In this document: positions 28,067 to 36,000 of the stretch, one piece after another
Position numbering within the stretch: position 1 is the stretch's first letter
How the letters are laid out: every line of letters begins with the position of its first letter
Assembly: GCF_028596025.1 (NCBI RefSeq)
Contig: NZ_CP117167.1
Span: 2,604,001 to 2,668,000, forward strand
Direction: 5' to 3'
Length of the DNA stretch: 64,000 nucleotides
From: Mucilaginibacter jinjuensis
Lineage (GTDB): Bacteria > Bacteroidota > Bacteroidia > Sphingobacteriales > Sphingobacteriaceae
Notes under the pieces: model-generated
Database searches by the model: none
Seen by the model: the letters and a program-made list of their open reading frames with translations, nothing else
Told to the model about the DNA's origin: nothing
Program-made: the position numbers and the translations under genes

Positions 28067-29356
28067 CTAATTCAGAAGTCTCACCGTCACTGCATTCTTA
28101 TGCGCATGCAAACCTTCCAACTCAGCTAGTATTTCCACAGTCGGGCCAATATTACCAATACCCTGCGGACTGATATGCTGAAACGTGATCTTCTTCACAA
28201 AAGAATCAACCGAAACACCCGAGTAAGCCCTTGCATAGGTACTGGTAGGCAAGGTATGGTTAGTGCCCGATGCATAATCGCCCACACTCTCCGGCGTTAA
28301 GTTGCCTAAGAAAACAGAGCCTGCGTTGATAATATCACCGGTAATCTGCTCCCAGCTTTCAGTTGCCAATATCAAATGCTCTGGCGCATACAGGTTACTG
28401 AACTGCATGGCTTGGTTAAGGCTGCTCACAATAACAGCGTAAGAGTTTGCTATGGCTTGCCCGGCAATTTCAGCGCGTGGTAATACAGGGAGTTGTTTGT
28501 TTAACTCTACAATAACAGCTTCGGCCATTTGCTCAGATGTGGTTACCAGTACGGCCTGGCTATCGCTACCATGCTCAGCTTGTGCCAGTAAATCGGCAGC
28601 TACAAAGATGGGGTTGGCAGTTTCATCAGCAATAACCAATACTTCTGATGGACCGGCCGGCATATCGATGGCCGTGGTGGTTGTTGATTGGATAATCGTC
28701 TTCGCCTTGGTTACAAATTGATTACCGGGACCGAAGATCTTATCAACCTTAGCAATACTTTCGGTACCGTAAGCCATGGCTGCAATAGCTTGTGCACCTC
28801 CGGCAAAGTAAATGCGGTCTATGTCCAGCAGTTCGGCAACGTAGGCTATAAAGGCATTCACCTTGCCGCTTTTTTGTGGCGGCGAGCAAACTACAATCTC
28901 TTTGCAGCCTGCAATACGAGCGGGGATACCCAGCATTAAAAATGTACTCGGTAAAACCGCGCTGCCACCGGGAATATACAAGCCAACTTTTTCAATCGGT
29001 CTTAATTCGCGCCAGCAGGTTACACCGGGCATGGTTTCAATTTTGTCTTCTTTACCTAATTGAGCCTGGTGAAATTTGTAGATGTTATTATAGGCCGTTT
29101 TAAGGGCTTCTTTCTGCTCTGGCTGCAGGGCGTTGGCCAGTTCGCTTAGTTCGGCTTTATCTAAGTAAAGCTTGTCGAGTTTAACCTTATCAAACTTGTG
29201 TGCATAATCCAGCAGGGCATTATCGCCATGCTCGCGCACTGTTTCAATAATCGTTTCAACAATCGAGCGGATCTCGTTAGCAGGGTCAACATTGCGCTGA
29301 ACCAGTTGCTGCAGGTCATCAGTATTTAAATCCTGATAATTATATATTCTTAACAT
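28067..29356 (-). CDS. hisD: Histidinol dehydrogenase
   Basis: A 429-residue zinc and NAD-dependent enzyme that oxidises histidinol to histidine in two steps. Family blocks include YIPGGSAVLPST, DKIFGPGNQFVTKAK, IDMPAGPSEVLVIAD, AQAEHGSDSQAVLV, YAPEHLIL and GTNHTLPTSTYARAYSG. It follows hisG after 109 bp containing repeat sequence. Confidence 0.96.
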   Translation of the reverse strand: MLRIYNYQDLNTDDLQQLVQRNVDPANEIRSIVETIIETVREHGDNALLDYAHKFDKVKLDKLYLDKAELSELANALQPEQKEALKTAYNNIYKFHQAQLGKEDKIETMPGVTCWRELRPIEKVGLYIPGGSAVLPSTFLMLGIPARIAGCKEIVVCSPPQKSGKVNAFIAYVAELLDIDRIYFAGGAQAIAAMAYGTESIAKVDKIFGPGNQFVTKAKTIIQSTTTTAIDMPAGPSEVLVIADETANPIFVAADLLAQAEHGSDSQAVLVTTSEQMAEAVIVELNKQLPVLPRAEIAGQAIANSYAVIVSSLNQAMQFSNLYAPEHLILATESWEQITGDIINAGSVFLGNLTPESVGDYASGTNHTLPTSTYARAYSGVSVDSFVKKITFQHISPQGIGNIGPTVEILAELEGLHAHKNAVTVRLLN

Positions 29357-29359
29357 ATC

Positions 29360-29465
29360 GCCTCACCCCAGCCCTCTCCAATGGAGAGGGAGTTTTTTAA
29401 TGTGAAATTCTGTTAATTGATGAATCTGGCAAATTCTGAGAATTCCCAAATTCAGTAAATTCTGG
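29360..29465. repeat. Short repeats in the hisG-hisD gap
   Basis: A hairpin CCCTCTCC-AAT-GGAGAGGG (29372-29390) is preceded by CCTCACCCCAG and followed on the plus strand by TTTTTT; then comes an AATTC-rich stretch (AATTCTGAGAATTCCCAAATTC). Both look like Bacteroidota intergenic repeats. The hairpin lies about 15 bp before the hisD start. Confidence 0.6.
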
Positions 29466-30317
29466 TTATAGAATGATCTTTTCTATCGGCATCACCACAA
29501 TACCTTCGGCGCCGGCTTGTTTCAGGCTGCTAATGCGGTCCCAAAAGTCGCGCTCGGGGATTACGGTATGTACTGCTACCCAGTCAGCCTCGGCCAATGG
29601 TACTATAGTAGGGCTTTTTACACCCGGTAGCAAATTCATAATCTTAGGCAAATTATCGCGGTGGATATTCAATACCACGTATTTAGTTTCCTTAGCACGT
29701 AATACAGATTGAATGCGTTGAATCAGCTCCTGGATCAAAACATTGTCTTCATCACCGTTACGGCCAATTAAAACTGCTTCAGACGACATCACATCAGCAA
29801 AAGGTTTCAACCCATTGCTTTTCAATGTACCACCGGTTGATACTAAATCGCAGATGGCATCAGCCAATCCCAAACCCGGAGCAATCTCCACCGAGCCTGA
29901 AATGTTACGGATCTCTGACTGGATCTTATTCTCTTTTAAAAACTTACCCAAAATAGCAGGGTAGGTGGTGGCTATTGATTTGCCGTTTAAATGTTGCAGA
30001 TCGGTAATATCGCTGCTATTGGTAATGGCAATTTTTAATGCGCATTTACCAAAACCTAAACGTTGCAGGTAGTTAACCTCAACCTCAGTTTCCTGGATCA
30101 CGTTTTCGCCCACAATACCCAGATCGGCAATGCCATCCTGTACGTATTCGGGGATATCGTCATCGCGAAGAAAAAGGATTTCCAGGGGGAAGTTAGACAC
30201 CGGCGAGATCAATGAACTTTTGTAGTTCTCGAAATTCAAGCCACAATTTTTAAGCAGTTCAACGGACTTTTCGTTGAGCCGACCCGATTTTTGGATCGCT
30301 ATTTTTAATGTTTTCAA
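29466..30317 (-). CDS. hisG: ATP phosphoribosyltransferase (long form)
   Basis: A 283-residue long-form HisG, the committed first step that joins ATP and PRPP. The N-terminus MKTLKIAIQKSGRLNEKSVE and the segments DLGIVGENVI and DAICDLVSTGGTLKSNGL belong to the catalytic domains; the C-terminal ~75 residues form the ACT-like regulatory domain that binds histidine. The start is TTG at 30317, because an in-frame TAA lies at 30327-30329 and no ATG or GTG lies between. It heads the operon behind a His-rich leader peptide. Confidence 0.94.
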   Translation of the reverse strand: MKTLKIAIQKSGRLNEKSVELLKNCGLNFENYKSSLISPVSNFPLEILFLRDDDIPEYVQDGIADLGIVGENVIQETEVEVNYLQRLGFGKCALKIAITNSSDITDLQHLNGKSIATTYPAILGKFLKENKIQSEIRNISGSVEIAPGLGLADAICDLVSTGGTLKSNGLKPFADVMSSEAVLIGRNGDEDNVLIQELIQRIQSVLRAKETKYVVLNIHRDNLPKIMNLLPGVKSPTIVPLAEADWVAVHTVIPERDFWDRISSLKQAGAEGIVVMPIEKIIL

Positions 30318-30335
30318 AGCTGGGAATTAATTATA

Positions 30336-30450
30336 CTATAAGATAAACGGAGGTTGCAATATTTCACGTAGAAACATCATTATTTGATCGCCACATGGTG
30401 GCGATGGTGCAGATGCAAATGATGTAAAGTGAAAACCTTCATTTCTATAG
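30336..30450 (-). promoter_or_regulatory. his operon leader: long hairpin spanning the leader peptide
   Basis: On the minus strand several arms nest around one axis: CTATA (from 30450) with TATAG (to 30336), AGGTT with AACCT, TTTCAC with GTGAAA, ACATCATT with AATGATGT, and an apical perfect ATCGCCAC-CAT-GTGGCGAT. The His codons lie in the 5' arm, so a stalled ribosome would block folding. No U-tract terminator follows, so the mode of control (translation of hisG, RNA stability or Rho) is open. Confidence 0.65.
30380..30442 (-). CDS. hisL: His operon leader peptide
   Basis: A 20-codon ORF reads MKVFTLHHLHLHHRHHVAIK and stops at TAA (30380-30382). Seven of the ten codons 7-16 are His (CAT or CAC). 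It starts about 22 nt after the predicted transcription start and ends 62 nt before the hisG start. A His-codon run at this place is the hallmark of a histidine attenuation leader peptide: shortage of charged tRNA-His stalls the ribosome and changes the downstream fold. The ORF is too short for routine gene calling. The peptide itself probably has no function. Confidence 0.87.
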   Translation of the reverse strand: MKVFTLHHLHLHHRHHVAIK

Positions 30451-30470
30451 CTAACTTGTGGTGAGCGATG

Positions 30471-30500
30471 CAAATATATAGAGTTATTTATAAAATCAAA
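30471..30500 (-). promoter_or_regulatory. Promoter of the histidine operon
   Basis: On the minus strand a -33 element TTTG (30500-30497) is followed after 18 bp by TATATTTG (30478-30471), a perfect match to the Bacteroidota -7 consensus TAnnTTTG. Transcription would start near 30465, 20-25 nt before the leader-peptide ATG. Confidence 0.7.
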
Positions 30501-30527
30501 ATCAATTTATACAGAATGAGTAGTTTA

Positions 30528-32048
30528 TCATTTTGCGGGCTGATCTGACTCGTTATACTCATAAATGCTGCCGTCGCCAAATTGTTGTAATTTTTTCAGA
30601 TTTTTTTTCTGCTGAATATATTTCAGGTTGATCAACTCCGGGTTATCGAGGTTATCAAACCAGATGAGGTAGTAATGTTTCTGCTCCAGAAATTTCTCTA
30701 CCGTTTTAGGGAAATAGCGATGTGGCAGCAATTTAATGCCTGCGTGCCCGCCTAAAAAGTAAACGGCCTCCGGCGCATCAGAATAAATAGGTGCATCGGT
30801 TTTAAAGAAAGCATCATTGCTGCGCATAAACTTCACCATGCCAGAGTCTTTCCAGTCGTCATCGGCATAGCCGGGGTTGCCGTAATCGCGCTGATCGTCC
30901 CAACGCTGATAGTCTACTTTGTATAAACGATATTCTATCACCAAAGCACAAAGCCCAAAGAATACGTAAATAGGTATTTTAATAGCCTGCGACCAGCGTT
31001 TGGGTGTATGGATAATCCACCAGGTTAAAGCCCAGATGGTGGGAATGTACATAGGAGCCAGCAGCCTGTCATTGATCCGTTCATAACGCGAAAAGGTAGA
31101 AGATATAACGATGAATAATCCATAGATCAATGAAAAGGTGATGGCGATAACCAGATAGTTATTCAGATTTTTACGGAAGGTATGGAACCATAGTGCAATC
31201 ATTAATCCAACAATGGTGAGGATACCTACTGCGAGTGCTACAAAATCAGCTTCGCTTGGTATGGTAACCCAATCTACAATGGTGCCGCCAAAATAGATCA
31301 TATTTTGCCAGAAACCGGTTATCGATGCTTCGCGCGGGCCGGTGCCCGTGCCGCTTACCAAATGGTTGCGAATAAGGTTGGCTATTAATAAAGAACAGGA
31401 TATAGCACCGAAGATGAAAATGCGTTTCCACCTTTGTTTAAAAGGAAAGGTACTTTCAATCAATAATAATAAACACCCGGTGCCAATTACAGTTATCCCG
31501 GCATAGCGGGTTATACAACTAATGCCTGCCACAAGTGCAGCAACTACCAGTGTTATATAGGTATGAGTTTTTAGATATTGCGAAAAGGTGATGAAGAACG
31601 CAAATACCAAAAATATAAACAGCGTCTCCGACCATAAATAGGTATAGATCTGCAACAACGCCGGGCTCAATATTATCGCACCCAAAACCAACCACTTATA
31701 TATAATGCTCTTGGATGCGAAATGCTGCATCAGCAAACCACTGATGAGGATCACCCCGGCGAATAACAAACCATCGATAACAGGCCCGGCAACTACAGGA
31801 TCAATCCCGCTAATGAAGAAAGTGAGCCCGAGGAAAACAGGGTAGAAGACCGGGAAATCAACAATGGCATGTCCGTTAAATGTAGTCAGGGAGCCGGTGT
31901 TGTGGAAACTCCGCGCAGCGCTGGTATACATAATAGAATCGGGCGAAATACCTATACCATTGTATTTAGTGTATAGATATATAGCATAATAACCAATGGC
32001 CGCCGCAATAACCGAATCGATATTTTTTAAGTAGCTGCTTAGTTTCAT
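30528..32048 (-). CDS. Polytopic membrane protein, GT-C glycosyltransferase-like
   Basis: A 506-residue protein with about ten hydrophobic segments in the first 400 residues (for example VAGPVIDGLLFAGVILISGLL and LGAIILSPALLQIYTYLW), followed by a soluble C-terminal part. An acidic first extracytoplasmic loop (GISPDSIMYTSAARSF) and YLWSETLFIFL are reminiscent of PMT/ArnT-type GT-C enzymes that use polyprenyl-phosphate sugars. No specific substrate can be assigned. It starts 14 bp after the GmhB-type phosphatase gene, so the two may share a transcript and a role in surface sugar assembly. Confidence 0.6.
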   Translation of the reverse strand: MKLSSYLKNIDSVIAAAIGYYAIYLYTKYNGIGISPDSIMYTSAARSFHNTGSLTTFNGHAIVDFPVFYPVFLGLTFFISGIDPVVAGPVIDGLLFAGVILISGLLMQHFASKSIIYKWLVLGAIILSPALLQIYTYLWSETLFIFLVFAFFITFSQYLKTHTYITLVVAALVAGISCITRYAGITVIGTGCLLLLIESTFPFKQRWKRIFIFGAISCSLLIANLIRNHLVSGTGTGPREASITGFWQNMIYFGGTIVDWVTIPSEADFVALAVGILTIVGLMIALWFHTFRKNLNNYLVIAITFSLIYGLFIVISSTFSRYERINDRLLAPMYIPTIWALTWWIIHTPKRWSQAIKIPIYVFFGLCALVIEYRLYKVDYQRWDDQRDYGNPGYADDDWKDSGMVKFMRSNDAFFKTDAPIYSDAPEAVYFLGGHAGIKLLPHRYFPKTVEKFLEQKHYYLIWFDNLDNPELINLKYIQQKKNLKKLQQFGDGSIYEYNESDQPAK

Positions 32049-32062
32049 GCTATATATTAAGG

Positions 32063-32557
32063 TTAAGCTATTTGATCAAGTATCTCACTAATCGGCTGAT
32101 CGCTGTTAATCAGGATACCTTTTACGCCTGCGGCTGTACCTGCTTCTACATCGCGCTCACGGTCGCCAATAAAGTATGATTTAGCCGGGTCGATATTATG
32201 CTCTGCAATCCCTCTTAACAGTAAACCCGGTTTAGGTTTGCGGCAATCGCAATCGCCGGTAAAGTTAGGATGATGCGGGCAATAGTATATATCAGTAAAC
32301 TCAACACCGTGTTCGGCGTAAAGTTTGCGCAGGTGTGCATGCATTTCGGCCAGCTGCTCTTCGGTATACCAGCTTTTGGCAATACCGCCCTGGTTGGTGG
32401 CCACAATCAGCATATAACCACGGTCTTGCAGTTCTTTCAGCGTGGCGAAGTTATGTTCGAGAACGTGAAAGTCTTCAAACTTGCAAACGTAATCGCCCAT
32501 CTCCTGGTTCAGAACACCATCGCGATCTAAAAAAACAGCTTTATTTTTTTCTGACAT
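32063..32557 (-). CDS. HAD phosphatase, GmhB-like (heptose-bisphosphate 7-phosphatase family)
   Basis: A 164-residue HAD-IIIA phosphatase. The nucleophile loop is FLDRDGVLNQEMGDY, motif II is VATNQGGIAK, motif III/IV is KPKPG...YFIGDRERDVEAG, and a zinc loop is formed by CPHHPN...CDCRKP. This is the GmhB pattern, which removes the 7-phosphate of manno-heptose bisphosphate in LPS core or S-layer heptose synthesis. Related HisB N-domains share the fold, but a separate hisB exists in this window. Confidence 0.82.
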   Translation of the reverse strand: MSEKNKAVFLDRDGVLNQEMGDYVCKFEDFHVLEHNFATLKELQDRGYMLIVATNQGGIAKSWYTEEQLAEMHAHLRKLYAEHGVEFTDIYYCPHHPNFTGDCDCRKPKPGLLLRGIAEHNIDPAKSYFIGDRERDVEAGTAAGVKGILINSDQPISEILDQIA

Positions 32558-33058
32558 GCTTTTTATAATTAAGCTGCAAAAATAGCTTAATCATTTAATG
32601 CCGCAAACGTAAATAAGCAGGTATAAAGCCCCCTCTAAATCTCCCCCGGTATGGGAGACTTTACTTTTTCCCGCTTTCATTTTTTTAGTCCTCCCTCCCG
32701 GGGAGGATTTAGGTGGGGCTAAAATTTCTTGACTTAATGTATTGCGTAAAATGACAGGTAGTTAACAATGTGGTAATTTTACCGAAACACTTAGTTTTTA
32801 TCTGTGGCCTTGTTATTTGTTACCCAAACAATAAAAATGGCGTTTAACCCGGGCTTTATTATTAACAGATATGAGCAATGTAAGCTATTTTGATTGAGAA
32901 ATTTTTACATAAAAGAGATAAATATTAACAATATTTCATTAAAACGACTTCTTCTGTAGGATTTGTTGCCACCTTTTTAAAAATTCTGTCACTATTCAAA
33001 TTGTTTTTCAAAAAACGTAATTTCGTTATTACACCTTTTTCAAATTGGTTCTTTTAAT
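32558..33058. other. 501-bp intergenic region upstream of gltB
   Basis: It contains a hairpin repeat (32625-32724) and an AT-rich stretch with the palindrome AAATATT-AAC-AATATTT (32920-32936). Possible -7 boxes such as TAATTTCG (33018-33025) are imperfect and poorly spaced, so I do not fix the gltB promoter. No coding ORF was seen. Confidence 0.6.
32625..32724. repeat. Hairpin repeat, AGCCCCCTCTAAATCTCCC type
   Basis: The left arm AAAGCCCCCTCTAAATCTCC and the right arm GGGAGGATTTAGGTGGGGCT are near complements around about 55 bp. It differs from the GTCAT families and is of a type widespread in Bacteroidota intergenic DNA. Confidence 0.75.
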
Positions 33059-36000
33059 ATGGATTTAACTGATAGCCCCCAGCAGGGTTTGTACCGGCCC
33101 GAATTTGAACATGACTCTTGTGGTACAGGGTTTATAACTAACATTAACGGACATAAATCTAACCAGATTGTCCGTGACGCACTCACTATTCTCGAAAATA
33201 TGGAGCACCGTGGTGCTTGCGGCTGTGACCCCGATAGCGGTGACGGTGCAGGTATCCTCATTCAACTGCCCCATGAGTTTTTGATGGAAGAATGCTCGAA
33301 CCTGGAAATGAGCTTACCCGAACCCGGCGATTACGGGGTAGGTATGATCTTTTTTCCGAAGGATTCTGTGTTAAAAAAGGCTTGCCGCAATATTATCGGC
33401 AGCGCTGCTGAAAAACTTGGCCTGCATATTCTGGGCTATCGTAAAGTACCTGTTGATAATACTGTAATTGGCGAAACTGCACGTGAAGCAGAACCTGATG
33501 CAGAGCAGCTGTTTATTTTAAAGCCGCACAGCATTACCACTGCCGAGGCTTTTGAACGCAAACTTTTTGTATTAAGAAGATATATTAACAAAACAGTTTT
33601 AGAAACTGTTGCGCAGGCTGGTGAGCATTTTTACTTTACCTCACTATCCAGCAAAACTATTATATACAAAGGTCAGTTAACTACGTACCAGTTACGCCAG
33701 TACTTTACTGACCTTGCAGATTCACGTGTGGCATCGGGTTTTGCCATGATTCACTCACGTTTCTCAACCAATACTTTCCCTTCATGGAAACTGGCCCAGC
33801 CATTCCGTTTGATTGCGCATAATGGTGAGATCAACACGCTGACCGGTAACTTAAACTGGTTCTATGCAGGTGTTAAATCATTAGCATCATCATACTTCAC
33901 CAGCGAAGAAATGGAGATGTTGTTACCGGTTATCGATAACAACCAATCAGATTCAGCCTGTCTGGATAACATCATTGAAGTGTTACTTCATTCTGGTCGT
34001 TCATTACCACACGTAATGATGATGCTGGTACCTGAAGCATGGGATGGCAACGAGCACATGGATCCGATTAAAAAGGCGTTCTACGAATACCACGCTACCA
34101 TTATGGAGCCTTGGGATGGTCCTGCGGCTATCTCGTTTACCGATGGTAGATTAGTTGGTGCTTTGTTAGACCGTAACGGTCTGCGCCCTTTACGTTACGT
34201 TGTAACTAACGATAACCGTGTTATTGCTGCATCAGAAGCCGGTGTATTAACTATCGACGAAAGTACTGTAATCAGCAAAGGCCGTTTACAACCGGGTAAA
34301 ATGTTGTTGATCGATACCGTAAAAGGTAAGATCATTAAAGACGAAGAAATTAAGCAAGAAATTGCTTCACAACAGCCGTATGGTCGTTGGTTAGATAACT
34401 ACCAGATCCGTTTGGAAGAACTGGCCGAGCCTCGTTTGGCTTTCGCAAGTCTTTCTTCTGATTCTGTTTTCCGTTACCAGCAGGTGTTTGGTTATAGCCG
34501 CGAGGATATCGAGGTTATTATTAAACCGATGGCTGTTGATGGTAAAGAGCCAATTGGCTCAATGGGTACCGATGTGCCTTTGGCGGTATTGTCTGATAAG
34601 CCGCAGCATCTGTCAAGCTACTTTAAACAGTTCTTTGCCCAAGTAACTAACCCGCCGATAGACCCTATCCGCGAGCGTTTGGTGATGAGCTTAGCTACCT
34701 TTATCGGTAACAACGGTAACCTGTTGGATGAGGATAAAATGCATTGCCATTGCGTAAAGCTGAAACATCCGATCCTGAATAACCACGATCTGGAAAAATT
34801 ACGCAGTATTGATACCGGTTTATTCCACGCCAAAACATTACAAACTTATTTCAAGGCCGATGGTCAGCCGGGTTCGATGGAAAAAGGTATAGCAAGGCTT
34901 TGCCGTTATGCCGAAGATGCAGTTGAAGATGGTTTCGAGGTATTGATCCTGTCAGACCGTGCTATCGATTCTGAGCACGCGCCAATCCCGTCGTTACTGG
35001 CGGTATCTGCTGTACATCACCATTTGATCAAAAAAGGCTGCCGAGGTTCGGTAGGTTTGGTTGTTGAGGCCGGCGATGCTTGGGAAGTACACCACTTTGC
35101 TGCTTTACTGGCGTTTGGTGCAAGTGCTATCAACCCATACCTGGCGCTATCGACTATCGAAAACTTAAAAGTTAGCGGTGATTTGGAAACAGATTTACCG
35201 ACTGATAAACTTTTCTATAACTATGTTAAATCAATCTGCGATGGCTTATTGAAGATCTTCTCTAAAATGGGAATTTCTACACTGCAATCGTACCATGGTT
35301 CTCAGGTGTTTGAGATCCTTGGATTGAACAAATCTGTAGTTGATAAATATTTCTGCGGCGCGGTTACCCGTATAGAAGGTTTAGGCCTTGACGAAATTGC
35401 ACGCGAAGCATTGGGTAAACACGCCATGGGCTTTAACCATTCGAAAGGTGAAACCCGCTTACTGCAAGAAGGCGGTATCTACCAGTGGAAACGCCGTGGC
35501 GAGCAGCACTTGTTTAACCCGCAAACGGTTCACTTGCTGCAGCATGCAACCCGTACCAATGATTTTGCAGTTTACAAAAACTACGCAAAACTGGTTAACG
35601 AACAAACTGAGAAACATTTCACCATCCGGGGTCTGTTAGATTTTACACATCACCGCGAGGCGATCTCGATAGAAGAAGTTGAACCGGTAGAAAGCATCAT
35701 GAAGCGTTTTGCCACAGGTGCTATGTCATTCGGTTCTATCTCGCACGAGGCGCATAGTACACTGGCTATTGCTATGAACCGCATTGGCGGTAAAAGCAAT
35801 ACCGGCGAAGGTGGTGAAGACGAAATGCGTTACGAAATAATGGAGAACGGCGATTCCATGCGTTCGGCCATTAAGCAAATTGCTTCGGCACGTTTTGGGG
35901 TAACTTCAAACTACCTTACTAATGCTGACGAGTTGCAAATTAAAATGGCGCAAGGTGCGAAACCGGGCGAAGGTGGACAACTGCCGGGCCACAAGGTTGA

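Noticed and set aside
29372..29396. Hairpin plus T-tract on the plus strand as a terminator
   Set aside because: No plus-strand gene lies upstream for many kilobases; it is a common intergenic repeat located in the his operon.
32558..33058. Riboswitch or leader peptide upstream of gltB
   Set aside because: No recognised riboswitch motif and no short ORF rich in a relevant amino acid was seen.
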